Source: Candidatus Zhuqueibacterota bacterium
GTDB lineage: Bacteria > Zhuqueibacterota > Zhuqueibacteria > Residuimicrobiales > Krinioviventaceae
DNA length: 64,000 nucleotides
NCBI GenBank assembly: GCA_016928775.1
Contig: JAFGKD010000013.1
Span: 62,001-126,000 of the forward strand
Reading direction: 5' to 3'
Shown one piece after another: positions 55,731-64,000 of this stretch (its first letter is position 1; every line of letters starts with the position of its first letter). The notes under the pieces were generated by a model. The model worked only from the letters and a program-made list of their open reading frames with translations, was not told the DNA's origin and made no database searches. A program made the position numbers and the translations under genes.

Positions 55731-56718
55731 GATCCGTGTAGGCCAGGAAATAGACGGTGCTCAGGCACGTTGTATTTTTATTCTGTTCCAGATAGGTGAT
55801 GGCGGCGTTAATAAGCTTGAGGACAATGTCGTCGAGATTCCCTTTGGCCGTTCCGGTGCCCATGAGGGAAAACAGAATTGTACGACAGGTTATATTTTCT
55901 TCTTTTTTTAGAACATCCGTTTTTTCAAGACAATTCTTGACACAATCCTGAATGCGGCTTATAGGTTTATAACCGCTCAGAGGCAAACCATGTACCGATG
56001 CCACGTGAAATATTTTTTGCACGCCATTGGTTTCTTTTAGCTCGCCTGAATCAGTGACCACCACCGTAGCCGGTGCCACCTCTGAAATACCGTCAAGCTT
56101 TTTGCGCAATTGATCCGCGATTGTGTCCTCTATAACCATTTGTGTTTGCGGATTTTTTTTTGCACCCAGATAGCGGATGATCGATGAAATGGAAGTTTCA
56201 CCAAAACGCGCCATCTGCATGTTGGTGTTTTCCGAATTCACCCAAATATCGATTTTTTTGATATTTGCCAAATCGCCGGTAATCAACGCGATACTTTTAT
56301 TTTTCGTTTTTTGAATTCGATAGAAATAGGTATTTATCTCACGCAGGTATTGTGGCGCCGCGCCTTTGGTAATTTTGTTGATCACCTCGACATAGGTACA
56401 TTTTTCTTCCAGGTCGGCAATTTGGGCGTTTAGCTGGTCAATCCTTACTCCTTTGAGCGTCAAGCGCACCCCGGCGTACCATAGCAGAACATAGGAAGCG
56501 AAGGCGCCGGTGATTTGAAAGTTGAGCAAATTACCACTGGTCGTGCTTCCCGGAAAGTTGACCAGAATGAAGACTAGAGGAAAGATTGGAATAAACAGCC
56601 AGCTGATGATGATATAGGTGTAAATATGCTTCGCGTGTTTTCTACCCGCGTACACATATAATGCCAATCCAAAGACAGTACAAATGCTGGCGATTGGAAT
56701 GATATAGAGATTGAGCAC
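55666..56718 (-). CDS. Membrane-anchored macro-domain protein (Thoeris ThsA-like)
   Basis: A 350-aa protein from GTG 56718, which has AAAGGAGG 4 bases upstream; the frame is open to 56877. Three transmembrane helices (about 2-25, 32-55, 67-89) are followed by a short coiled coil (about 92-117) and a macro-type domain (about 140-345): SIALITGDLANIKKIDIWVN, SENTNMQMARF, SIIRYLGAK, VVVTDSGEL, IFHVASVHG and LFSLMGTGTAKG. This is the helix-plus-macro layout of the ThsA effector of type II Thoeris defence, which senses an ADP-ribose-type signal. No TIR-domain gene is present nearby, so it may be an orphan effector or a sensor with another role. Its 3' end overlaps the ATE-type ORF. Confidence 0.75.
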   Translation of the reverse strand: MLNLYIIPIASICTVFGLALYVYAGRKHAKHIYTYIIISWLFIPIFPLVFILVNFPGSTTSGNLLNFQITGAFASYVLLWYAGVRLTLKGVRIDQLNAQIADLEEKCTYVEVINKITKGAAPQYLREINTYFYRIQKTKNKSIALITGDLANIKKIDIWVNSENTNMQMARFGETSISSIIRYLGAKKNPQTQMVIEDTIADQLRKKLDGISEVAPATVVVTDSGELKETNGVQKIFHVASVHGLPLSGYKPISRIQDCVKNCLEKTDVLKKEENITCRTILFSLMGTGTAKGNLDDIVLKLINAAITYLEQNKNTTCLSTVYFLAYTDRDLAACKKVLLESDKVEYLKR

Positions 56719-56904
56719 GTGACCTCCTTTTGGCAGATTTTGGTCCAATAATGTCAAAGTCATTACGAATGATCCCACCATTCGTCTTTGGAGATTTTTG
56801 CTTGTGATATGGTTCCTGCGGCTTAAACTGTCAAGGGTGCTTCGCACGCGGGGTTGCGAGTCATAATAAAAGAGCACAAAAAATGTGGCGACATAAATGT
56901 CGTC

Positions 56905-57993
56905 CTACACTGCAAATCTGAAATTTATGATATCGCCATCTTTGACGATATAGTCTTTGCCTTCGAGACGTAAAACGCCGTCGGTTTTGCAGCGCGGCAG
57001 GGATTTGCGGGAGATAAAATCTTCATAATGCACCACTTCGGCGCGGATAAAGCCGCGTTCAAAATCCGTGTGGATGGCGCCGGCAGCCTGCGGGGCTTTG
57101 ATGCCGCGCTTGATGGTCCAGGCGCGCACTTCATCACTGCCAACGGTAAAAAACGACAATAATCCTAACAAATCGTATGACGCGCGAATCAATCGCCCCA
57201 TGGCCGATTCGGAAATGCCGAGTTCCTGCAGGAACATGTTCGCTTCGTTTTCGCTGAGCTGCTGAATTTCCATCTCAATTTGCGCCGCGATACAAAGCAT
57301 CGTCGCGTTTTGTCCGGAAATCACTTTCTGAAACGGCTTGAGCACCTCAAGTTCATTTTGGATATCATCTTCATCAATATTGACAACAACGATCAGTGGT
57401 TTTTGCGTGAGAAACTGATAGCCACGCACTATCAATTCTTCTTCATCGCTCATATCGAGAAGACGCAGCGGCTTCTCATCCTCCAGGAAGGTCTGGCATT
57501 TTTCCAGAAAGACCAGCTCGCGCACATCGGCATCCAGCTTTTTGGATTTCATCTGCCGCTGCAGACGATCCATTCGATTCTCGACGATGCTCAGGTCCGC
57601 AATGACAAACTCTGCTTCAATATTTTTAAAATCACGAAGCGAATCCAGTGAGTTGGCCGGATGTGGAATGGTTTCGTTTTTAAAGGTGCGCACGACAACG
57701 AGAATGGCATCCACTAACCGGATGGCGCCGAGGAACTGATCGCTAAATCCGGATTTTTTTTGCTCGGATGTACTCAAACCGCCGAGGTCAATATACTCGA
57801 CAATAGCCGGGACTTTTTTCTTTGGCTGAAAGATATCATTCAGCAGTTCAAGACGGTCGTCCGGCACGTGAACGATGGCGCGATGCGCCTCGACTTTTCC
57901 CGAAAACGCCGTCGTATCCACTTGTGAACCAGTCAATGCGTTGAACAGTGTGGTTTTGCCGGACTGAGCCAAACCAACAATGCCGATTTTCAT
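56905..57993 (-). CDS. ychF: Ribosome-binding ATPase YchF
   Basis: YchF is an OBG-family ATPase that binds ribosomes and affects stress responses. Walker A GLAQSGKTT is at residues 6-14, DLGGL stands in the G3 position, and the G4 motif reads NIDE (NxxE), as expected for ATP rather than GTP specificity. A C-terminal TGS-like domain (RGIKAPQAAGAIHTDFERGF, VKDGDIINFRF) is complete. The length of 362 aa is standard. The ATG at 57993 has GAGGG about 5 bases upstream. It is separated from the macro-domain gene by 186 bases and may form its own transcript. Confidence 0.96.
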   Translation of the reverse strand: MKIGIVGLAQSGKTTLFNALTGSQVDTTAFSGKVEAHRAIVHVPDDRLELLNDIFQPKKKVPAIVEYIDLGGLSTSEQKKSGFSDQFLGAIRLVDAILVVVRTFKNETIPHPANSLDSLRDFKNIEAEFVIADLSIVENRMDRLQRQMKSKKLDADVRELVFLEKCQTFLEDEKPLRLLDMSDEEELIVRGYQFLTQKPLIVVVNIDEDDIQNELEVLKPFQKVISGQNATMLCIAAQIEMEIQQLSENEANMFLQELGISESAMGRLIRASYDLLGLLSFFTVGSDEVRAWTIKRGIKAPQAAGAIHTDFERGFIRAEVVHYEDFISRKSLPRCKTDGVLRLEGKDYIVKDGDIINFRFAV

Positions 57994-58138
57994 GAGTTCC
58001 CTCGCATCTAGCATTTCTCGAATAAGCGTAACAATATAATTGTTATGTTGTTAATGTCAAAGGAAAATGGTAACTTTTTCTTTACAGGATGTGGTGTGGT
58101 CTTTGACCATATCCCGGCAAAGAGCCATGGATGAACCT

Positions 58139-58294
58139 GGCGCGATCTTTGGCCCCAGCCAAATTACAAGACACTGATGCACACGGATGAGCACGGATTT
58201 TTCGACTTTGCTTCAAGAAAGCTTTGGGACTGGAGGCTAAAAAGGCTTTAAATGAATGACATAATCCGTGTTTCATCCGTGAAAATCCGTGGCT
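58139..58294. repeat. Fold-back repeat A, copy 3 (inverted)
   Basis: In reverse complement this copy reads AGCCACGGATTTTCACGGAT at 58294, then CCTCCAGTCCCAAAGCTTTC, GAAAAATCCGTGCTCATCCG and a TTTGGC tail ending at 58139, in the same order as copy 1 and with similar spacing. It lies in the 345-base gap between ychF and the rhomboid gene (57994-58338), whose remainder shows no gene. The TIR words let the unit fold back on itself. Confidence 0.7.
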
Positions 58295-58338
58295 TTTTAA
58301 ATATTCTAAAAAGCAAAATTGATCATAAGGATTTTTCT

Positions 58339-59238
58339 ATGCTTGAACGAAAAACAAAAGGCTCCATCGTTTGTCCCGGTTGTGCACGCCTCATCTCGGC
58401 CAATGCCAGGGAGTGCATTCACTGCGGCCGGAAAAATCCCGGACTGTGGGGATATGGACATCTTGTGCAAAAATATCTCGGCAACGGCAGTATGGTACCT
58501 GTTGTCACGATGGTCTGCGTCTTTTTATATGCACTCAGCTTGCTGCTGGATTTGTCGGCACTTTTCCGCCTGGAGGGAATGTTTCGACTGTTGTCTCCAG
58601 ACGATCAGGTGCTGATCAATCTGGGTATGAGTGGGCTCTATCCGCTGGCTGATGGACGCTGGTGGACGGTAGTGACCGCGATGTATTTGCACGGCAGCGT
58701 CATCCACATTTTATTCAATATGCTGTGGCTGCGCCAGCTCGGTCATGTTATGGAGCATCTGTTCGGCACCTCGCGGACATTTTTGATTTTCACCATAGCC
58801 GGCGTGACGGGTTTTTTTATGTCCTATTTGATGGGCTTTTTGGTCGTCAAACTGTTGACAAATCAAATCGGCAGCGTACAATTTTTCGCGAGAATTGGAT
58901 TAATCGTTCGCTATACAATTGGCGCCTCCGGGGCGATCTTTGGCTTGTTTGGCGCTCTGGTCTATTATGGCCGGCGCCGGGGTGGGGAATTCGGCAAGGC
59001 GGTTTATATTCAGTTTGGCAAGTATGCCCTCATCCTGTTTGTCCTGGGTCTCATCTTTCCGGGTGTGGACAATCTGTCGCATGCCGGTGGATTTGTCGGG
59101 GGATTCTTGGCGGCACAGCTTTTGGGATATCAGGAACTCAAAGTGGAAAATCAAACGCATCGACTCCTGGCATTGGGCGTCGCTGTTGTGACCGTTGTTT
59201 GCTTTATATTGGCCCTGCTCAAGTGGATTTTCGGATGA
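58339..59238 (+). CDS. Rhomboid-family intramembrane serine protease
   Basis: A 299-aa rhomboid. It starts with a small zinc ribbon (CPGCARLISANARECIHCGR, about 12-31), followed by a six-helix core. Key residues are the HGSVIHILFNMLWL motif (about 115-128), catalytic Ser in GASGAIFGLFGALVYY and catalytic His in NLSHAGGFVGGFLAAQ. Start chosen at 58339 because TAAGGA lies about 7 bases upstream; the frame is open to 58252 inside repeat A. Substrates unknown; zinc-ribbon rhomboids are common in bacteria. Confidence 0.93.
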   Translation: MLERKTKGSIVCPGCARLISANARECIHCGRKNPGLWGYGHLVQKYLGNGSMVPVVTMVCVFLYALSLLLDLSALFRLEGMFRLLSPDDQVLINLGMSGLYPLADGRWWTVVTAMYLHGSVIHILFNMLWLRQLGHVMEHLFGTSRTFLIFTIAGVTGFFMSYLMGFLVVKLLTNQIGSVQFFARIGLIVRYTIGASGAIFGLFGALVYYGRRRGGEFGKAVYIQFGKYALILFVLGLIFPGVDNLSHAGGFVGGFLAAQLLGYQELKVENQTHRLLALGVAVVTVVCFILALLKWIFG

Positions 59239-59325
59239 TGTGGTTTTAGCACAAAAACTCCCTGAACCGTGAAACATAATGTTTGCCTCATCCAGCTCGC
59301 GTGCACTCGAACTTCGGGATACCAT

Positions 59326-59892
59326 TCACAGGGAACTGGCGACTTTATCAATCATCCCGTATTCCATGGCATCCTGAGGGCTCATGAAATAATCGCGATC
59401 GGTATCCTTTTCAATTTTTTCCAATGGCTGTCCGGTGTGTTTGGCTAAAATATCGTTCAGCATCTTTTTCGTGCGCATCATTTCCTCGGCCTGAATTTTG
59501 AGTCCGGAGGCCGGTGCGATGATGGTGCCGCCGATCATGGGTTGGTGGATCATGATGCGGCTATGCTCCCAGGCAGATCGTTTACCTTTGGCGCCGGCGG
59601 TGAGCAGCAGGGCGCCCATGCTGGCGGCCATGCCCATACAGACGGTGCGAATATCACTCTTGATATTCTGCATGGCGTCATAAACTGCCAGCCCATCGGT
59701 CACGGACCCACCCGGCGAGTTGATGAGTATTGTGATATCGTCATGACCCTGTGAATCCAGATACAACAGGCGCTTGACGATATCGCGAGCAGCTTCGTCA
59801 TCCACCACATCCCACAAAAAAATGATGCGATCCTGCATGAATTTTTTATTGATTTCATGATCGCCCAAGAGTTTTTCCAATTCTTTTTCCAT
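59326..59892 (-). CDS. clpP: ATP-dependent Clp protease proteolytic subunit
   Basis: ClpP forms the 14-subunit chamber that degrades proteins delivered by Clp ATPases. The catalytic triad is visible: Ser in GMAASMGALLL, His in RIMIHQP and Asp in GMIDKV; the oxyanion-hole motif INSPGGSV is present. The length of 188 aa from ATG 59892 (GGAGA 7 bases upstream) is close to the norm. No clpX or tig neighbour is present, so it may be one of several ClpP paralogues or a rearranged locus. Confidence 0.93.
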   Translation of the reverse strand: MEKELEKLLGDHEINKKFMQDRIIFLWDVVDDEAARDIVKRLLYLDSQGHDDITILINSPGGSVTDGLAVYDAMQNIKSDIRTVCMGMAASMGALLLTAGAKGKRSAWEHSRIMIHQPMIGGTIIAPASGLKIQAEEMMRTKKMLNDILAKHTGQPLEKIEKDTDRDYFMSPQDAMEYGMIDKVASSL

Positions 59893-59940
59893 TGATGATC
59901 TCCGAACAGAATGATAATGTATCATAAAAAAATCAGATGA

Positions 59941-60261
59941 TTAAAGTTCATTTTTTGTATGAGATTGGACCGTGCGCAACAAGCGCTGTAGAATTTCACC
60001 AATTGCCAATTGTTTTGAAACCAAAATACCCCAATGCATGCGCCCTGCTTTGAGAAAGCTGTCGTGCACAATCACAAAATCTTTTACATTATAAGTGATC
60101 ACGCATCGCTGTTCTTGTGCAGCAAAGACAAGCTGCTCAAAGTCCGTTCTCCCTTTCCTCTCGACTTTTTGTGCGTGGATAGTGTCTATGCTCCTGATGC
60201 GCAATGCTGTTGCGAGGGCCGCCTGAATGTCTTCATCTAGCAGTAACGAAATATCTGTCAT
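59941..60261 (-). CDS. DUF5615 PIN-like protein (probable toxin)
   Basis: A 106-aa protein of the DUF5615 family. It opens with the typical LLLDEDI acidic motif, has GRTDFEQLVFAAQEQRCVIT with the family Asp/Glu, and the YNVKDFVIVHD segment with its conserved Asp. These are arranged like a PIN-type RNase fold. Its gene lies 1 base after the DUF433 gene, a widespread pairing that is treated as a toxin-antitoxin module; toxicity here is not shown. Confidence 0.8.
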   Translation of the reverse strand: MTDISLLLDEDIQAALATALRIRSIDTIHAQKVERKGRTDFEQLVFAAQEQRCVITYNVKDFVIVHDSFLKAGRMHWGILVSKQLAIGEILQRLLRTVQSHTKNEL

Positions 60262-60262
60262 T

Positions 60263-60619
60263 TCATTCCGAGACGACAGTCTGATTTTTTACACTTTTTT
60301 TCCAATAATCGATGTCTTGATTTTGTGCAATTTCTTCATCAATTTCATCTTGATGATCAAAATAATATGCGAGAGCTGAATGCACCTGAGATGCTTTCAA
60401 ATGAGACAAAGCGATCAATATCTCGTCAACACTCATACCCATCTGGTAGTATCCAGCGACTGTCCACACCTTGATACGCGTTCCTTCAATAATTGGCGAT
60501 CCATTTGATATATTGGCATCATTAATGATGTAGGGATACTTTTTTTCTGTAAAATAGTCTGCATTTAAAATATCGTTATTTGATGTATTGGCACATTTTG
60601 TTTTTAATGTACGCAGCAT
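60263..60619 (-). CDS. DUF433 family protein (probable antitoxin)
   Basis: A 118-aa protein with the DUF433 winged-helix domain: NGSPIIEGTRIKVWTVAGYY then MGMSVDEILIALSHLKASQV. These proteins are commonly paired with DUF5615 proteins and presumed to be DNA-binding antitoxins. The start is uncertain: I use ATG 60619, but no ribosome binding site is seen, and an in-frame TTG at 60634 exists. A TTGACA-N17-TACATT promoter-like pair overlaps the start region. Confidence 0.7.
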   Translation of the reverse strand: MLRTLKTKCANTSNNDILNADYFTEKKYPYIINDANISNGSPIIEGTRIKVWTVAGYYQMGMSVDEILIALSHLKASQVHSALAYYFDHQDEIDEEIAQNQDIDYWKKSVKNQTVVSE

Positions 60620-60726
60620 GAGAGCAAATGTCAACGAAAAACACCATGTTGTCGTAAAACAGTAGCCTGCGGATTTTCAAGTCCGATTATCCAGTTATGT
60701 TTGAAAATGCTGCCATATTTATTTTA

Positions 60727-60777
60727 ACCAGACTTTGGAAGTCACGTTTTCCGGACTTCCAAAGTCCCTGGTTTTTT
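60727..60777. terminator. Bidirectional-type terminator after ppdK
   Basis: ACTTTGGAAGTC (60732-60743) pairs perfectly with GACTTCCAAAGT (60754-60765), extended by CCAG/CTGG around a two-base bulge. The plus-strand side ends in TTTTTTCTC; the minus-strand side, which serves ppdK, ends in TTAAAAT. It lies 7 bases after the ppdK stop and separates it from the DUF433/DUF5615 pair. Confidence 0.75.
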
Positions 60778-60783
60778 CTCTTT

Positions 60784-63504
60784 TTAAGCTTCAATTGCCG
60801 CCTGCGCTGCAGCAACCCGTGCGATGGGCACGCGGAACGGCGAACAGGAGACATAGTTCATGCCGACTTTGGCGCAAAACTTGACCGAGCTGGGTTCGCC
60901 ACCGTGCTCGCCACAAATGCCGACTTTGAGGTTTGGACGTGTTTGGCGACCGCGTTCCGTGCCAAGCTGGACGAGCTGTCCAACGCCCTGCTGATCGAGT
61001 ACCTGGAACGGATCTTCCTTGAGGATATTTTTTTCAAGATAAACCGGCAGGAACTTGCCGGCGTCGTCGCGCGAATAGCCAAAAGTCATCTGGGTCAAAT
61101 CGTTGGTGCCAAATGAGAAAAACTCGGCCGTTTCGGCAATTTGATCTGCTGTCAAGGCAGCGCGCGGAATTTCAATCATGGTGCCAACCATATATTCGAC
61201 TTTGTCGCCTTTTTCAGCAAACACCTTATCGGCGGTGCGCCGAATGATCTCGGCTTGCATATCCAATTCAGCCTTGGTGCCAATGAGCGGAACCATGATT
61301 TCCGGAATGGCCACAATGCCTTTGGCTTTACAGTTTAACGCCGCTTCGATGATGGCGCGAGTCTGCATTTCCGTGATTTCCGGATAGGTGTTTCCCAGGC
61401 GGCAGCCGCGGTGTCCTAACATTGGATTAAACTCGGACAGGTCCTCCACTTTTTGCTTGACCTCTTCCGGTGTGATGCCCATTTCCTGAGCCATCTCAGC
61501 CTGGTTCTTTTCTTCGTGCGGCACAAATTCGTGCAATGGCGGATCGAGCAAACGGATCGTCACCGGGAGTCCATCCATCGCGGTGTAAATTCCTTCGAAA
61601 TCCTCTCGTTGATACGGTAAAATTTTCGCCAGGGCTTTACGACGACCGGCTTCATCATTGGCAAGAATCATCTCGCGCACCGCCTTGATGCGATCGCCTT
61701 CAAAGAACATGTGCTCGGTGCGACACAAGCCAATGCCGCGAGCACCAAAGTCACGTGCAACTTTGGCGTCATGCGGTGTATCCGCATTTGTCCGAACCAA
61801 AACCTTGGTGTACTTTTCACACAGGTCCATCAATTTGCCAAAGTTACCGGAGAGTTCGGGATCACGTGTGTCAATTTTGCCGTCATAGACTTCGCCGGTG
61901 GTGCCATTCAGGGAAATCCAGTCGCCTTCTTTAAAGACTTTGCCATCTATGGTCATTGTGCGATTTCGGTAATTAATTTTGCATGAACCAGCGCCGGAGA
62001 CGCAGCATTTTCCCATACCACGCGCCACGACCGCGGCATGCGAGGTCATGCCACCGCGAGCGGTGAGGATGCCGTTCGCCGCGTCCATGCCGGCCAAATC
62101 TTCGGGAGAGGTTTCAATGCGAACCAGGATGACCTCTTCACCCTTGGCTCGCCATTCCACCGCCTCATCGGCAAAGAAAACAACTTTGCCTGTTGCAGCA
62201 CCGGGAGAGGCTGGCAGCCCTTTGGCGAGAACATTGGCTTGCTGCAGGGCATTTTGATCAAAAATCGGATGCAAAAGCTCGTCGAGTCTGTTCGGCGCAA
62301 TTCGTTTGATGGCGGCTTTTTCATCGAGCAAGCCTTGCTCCAGCGATTCCATGGCAATGCGCACCATTGCTTCACCGGTCCGTTTGCCGTTGCGGGTTTG
62401 CAATAACCACAAGCGGCCATCCTGAACGGTGAACTCGAGGTCCTGCATATCTTTGTAGTGATGTTCCAGTTTTGTTTCTATTTCAGCTAACTGTTTATAT
62501 ACCTTGGGCATTGCTTCCTCAAGCGAGGGGAAGTTGGCGGCGCGTTCGGTTTCAGAAATGCCTGCCAGAGCGGCCCAACGTTTGGAGCCTTCGAGGGTAA
62601 TTTGCAGCGGGGTACGTACGCCGGCCACCACATCTTCGCCTTGCGCATTGATCAGATATTCGCCATTAAAAAGATCTTCGCCGGTTGCAGCATCGCGGGT
62701 AAAGGCAACACCGGTGGCTGAATTCTCGCCCATATTGCCAAAGACCATCGCCTGGACATTGACGGCAGTACCCCAATCGCCGGGGATGCCATTCAGCTTG
62801 CGATACACGATTGCGCGTTCATTTTGCCAGGAGCCAAAGACAGCGCCGATCGCACCCCAGAGCTGCTCCCATGGATCAGTTGGAAAATCATGGCCAGTCA
62901 CTTTTTTTACCGCGGCTTTGAAATCAGCGACAAGGCGCTTCAAATCATCAGTTGTGAGCTCTGTGTCATTTACAATACCTTTTTCCTCTTTGACCTTGTC
63001 CATAATTTCTTCAAAGGGATCGATATCCTCTTTGGACTCTGGTTTCAAACCCAGAACGACATCGCCATACATCTGGACGAAACGGCGGTAAGAATCCCAG
63101 GCAAACCGGGGATTGCCGGATTTTGCCGCCAGCCCTTCAACCGCCTCATCGTTCATGCCGAGGTTGAGGACAGTATCCATCATGCCGGGCATGGAGACGC
63201 GTGCGCCCGAGCGGACGGACATGAGCAGCGGATTTTCTTTATCTCCGAATTTGGCGCCCATCATTTCTTCAACTTTTTTCATGGCCTCTTCGACCTGCGG
63301 CTTTATTGCGGCCACTGTGGCGTCTACGCCGTCGGCGTACCATTTGGTGCACACGTCGGTAGTGATCGTAAAACCGGCCGGAACCGGAACGCCAATTTTG
63401 TTCATTTCAGCCAGGTTGGCACCTTTGCCGCCTAACAAATTTTTCATGCCGGCGTCGCCATCTGCCTGGCCACCTCCGAATGAATAAACATATTTTTCAG
63501 ACAT
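60784..63504 (-). CDS. ppdK: Pyruvate, phosphate dikinase
   Basis: PPDK interconverts pyruvate, ATP and phosphate with PEP, AMP and pyrophosphate; in anaerobes it often runs in the glycolytic direction. The full 906-aa enzyme is present: N-terminal nucleotide-binding domain (LLGGKGANLAEMNKIGVPVP, SVRSGARVSMPGMMDT), the swivelling domain with the phospho-His in GGMTSHAAVVARGMGK, and the C-terminal PEP/pyruvate barrel (GICGEHGGEPSSVKF, with the catalytic Cys within GICGE). ATG 63504 is favoured over the adjacent ATG 63507 because AGGAG then has 5-base spacing. It follows the S41 protease gene by 42 bases. Confidence 0.97.
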   Translation of the reverse strand: MSEKYVYSFGGGQADGDAGMKNLLGGKGANLAEMNKIGVPVPAGFTITTDVCTKWYADGVDATVAAIKPQVEEAMKKVEEMMGAKFGDKENPLLMSVRSGARVSMPGMMDTVLNLGMNDEAVEGLAAKSGNPRFAWDSYRRFVQMYGDVVLGLKPESKEDIDPFEEIMDKVKEEKGIVNDTELTTDDLKRLVADFKAAVKKVTGHDFPTDPWEQLWGAIGAVFGSWQNERAIVYRKLNGIPGDWGTAVNVQAMVFGNMGENSATGVAFTRDAATGEDLFNGEYLINAQGEDVVAGVRTPLQITLEGSKRWAALAGISETERAANFPSLEEAMPKVYKQLAEIETKLEHHYKDMQDLEFTVQDGRLWLLQTRNGKRTGEAMVRIAMESLEQGLLDEKAAIKRIAPNRLDELLHPIFDQNALQQANVLAKGLPASPGAATGKVVFFADEAVEWRAKGEEVILVRIETSPEDLAGMDAANGILTARGGMTSHAAVVARGMGKCCVSGAGSCKINYRNRTMTIDGKVFKEGDWISLNGTTGEVYDGKIDTRDPELSGNFGKLMDLCEKYTKVLVRTNADTPHDAKVARDFGARGIGLCRTEHMFFEGDRIKAVREMILANDEAGRRKALAKILPYQREDFEGIYTAMDGLPVTIRLLDPPLHEFVPHEEKNQAEMAQEMGITPEEVKQKVEDLSEFNPMLGHRGCRLGNTYPEITEMQTRAIIEAALNCKAKGIVAIPEIMVPLIGTKAELDMQAEIIRRTADKVFAEKGDKVEYMVGTMIEIPRAALTADQIAETAEFFSFGTNDLTQMTFGYSRDDAGKFLPVYLEKNILKEDPFQVLDQQGVGQLVQLGTERGRQTRPNLKVGICGEHGGEPSSVKFCAKVGMNYVSCSPFRVPIARVAAAQAAIEA

Positions 63505-63546
63505 CATTTCTCCTGTAGATTGGTGTTTTATGATTAAAGTGATATT

Positions 63547-64000
63547 TTAATTCGTGCTCGCCGTTTGGATGCCGAGAATACGATTGTATTCATCCGTATC
63601 CTTGAGGACATCAACTGCGTTTCTCAACGTCACATCGCGTTCGAAACTTGTCGCATAAGCATCATCATTGCCGTGCAATTTGGCGACGAGCTCTCGCTTG
63701 ATGAGATATTTAATATCTTTAATCGATTTTTCTTTTTCTTTATTCTTAACCGTTTCAAACTTTTCGCGCAACTGGCTAAATGACGATTCCATGTCGTCAA
63801 AGAATTTTTCCTCCCTGGCAACTTTTTCGAGCTCTTTTAATTCATCCATACCGGCTGGTTCATAATCAAATTCTTTTTCGCGAATAAATGCGAAAAAGTC
63901 ATCAAGGATCTTTTTATCGACGTCAAATCCATTTGCCAATTCAGGGTACTTGACCGCATACTCCAGGCTAAAATTAAAGAACATCGACTGTCGTATCAAT
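63547..64000 (-). CDS. C-terminal end of an S41-family peptidase (cut by window edge)
   Basis: About 150 codons, open to the right edge on the minus strand. The sequence (SLEYAVKYPELANGFDVD, a helical charged middle, then LVAKLHGNDDAYATSFERDV and TDEYNRILGI) is what I recognise as the C-terminal helical region of carboxyl-terminal processing proteases in FCB bacteria. The PDZ and catalytic Ser/Lys regions lie outside the window. It probably shares a transcript with ppdK, 42 bases downstream. Confidence 0.75.
   Translation of the reverse strand, partial: LIRQSMFFNFSLEYAVKYPELANGFDVDKKILDDFFAFIREKEFDYEPAGMDELKELEKVAREEKFFDDMESSFSQLREKFETVKNKEKEKSIKDIKYLIKRELVAKLHGNDDAYATSFERDVTLRNAVDVLKDTDEYNRILGIQTASTN

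Noticed and set aside
55666..58014. Complete Thoeris defence locus
   Set aside because: Only the ThsA-like gene is present; no TIR-domain gene lies in the flanks within this window.
58252..58338. 29-codon upstream extension of the rhomboid gene
   Set aside because: It consists of repeat A sequence; TAAGGA supports the start at 58339.

Overview
The window looks like a piece of chromosome from an uncultured member of the FCB group (Calditrichota, KSB1, Ignavibacteria or a relative). Six large exported proteins end in the type A sorting domain of the type IX secretion system (Asn-Tyr-Pro-Asn-Pro-Phe-Asn core). Many enzymes carry lipoprotein or Tat signals, and ribosome binding sites are mostly of the AGGAG type. 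No rRNA, tRNA, CRISPR array, prophage or intact insertion sequence is visible. The taxonomic call is an inference from protein style, not a search result.

Layout. 1-6000: the N-terminal part of DNA polymerase I (cut by the left edge), a small orphan gene, and a branched-chain amino acid operon ilvD-leuC-leuD on the minus strand. 6000-12700: an ApbE flavin transferase with two exported companions, a 1178-residue CotH/lamin-tail type IX protein, and a small membrane protein. 12800-30700: a carbohydrate and sugar-acid region. A GH116 enzyme and an outer membrane protein lie on the plus strand. A long minus-strand series then runs GMC oxidoreductase, aldehyde dehydrogenase, glycosyltransferase, GH13, NagB, SBF-type transporter, Tat-exported enolase-superfamily enzyme, exported RraA-like protein, SLC13-type transporter and GH92 lipoprotein. 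Several of these genes overlap by 1-14 bases. 30800-32900: an MBL-fold hydrolase and a DUF1015 protein.

33000-50600 is the most distinctive part. A sensor kinase with an FG-GAP-like ectodomain and an NtrC-type regulator are followed by a well-matched sigma-54 promoter with an upstream dyad. Four exported paralogues come next, sharing modules I cannot name, and then a protein with eight carboxypeptidase-regulatory-like repeats. The simplest model is a surface-sensing two-component system that switches on type IX secreted surface proteins. 51000-55700: lactonase, sulfatase and GH26 mannanase lipoprotein, continuing the glycan theme. The GH26 frame is continuous with an upstream arginyl/leucyl-transferase (ATE) domain. 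That ORF overlaps a membrane-anchored macro-domain protein resembling the ThsA effector of type II Thoeris. 56900-64000: housekeeping genes ychF, rhomboid protease, clpP, ppdK and the end of an S41 protease, with a DUF433/DUF5615 toxin-antitoxin-like pair between clpP and ppdK.

Two dispersed repeat families occur in intergenic DNA: a fold-back element built on CACGGAT words (about 21.6, 53.8 and 58.2 kb) and a TIR-bearing MITE-like element (50.7 kb, with one related end at 12.2 kb).
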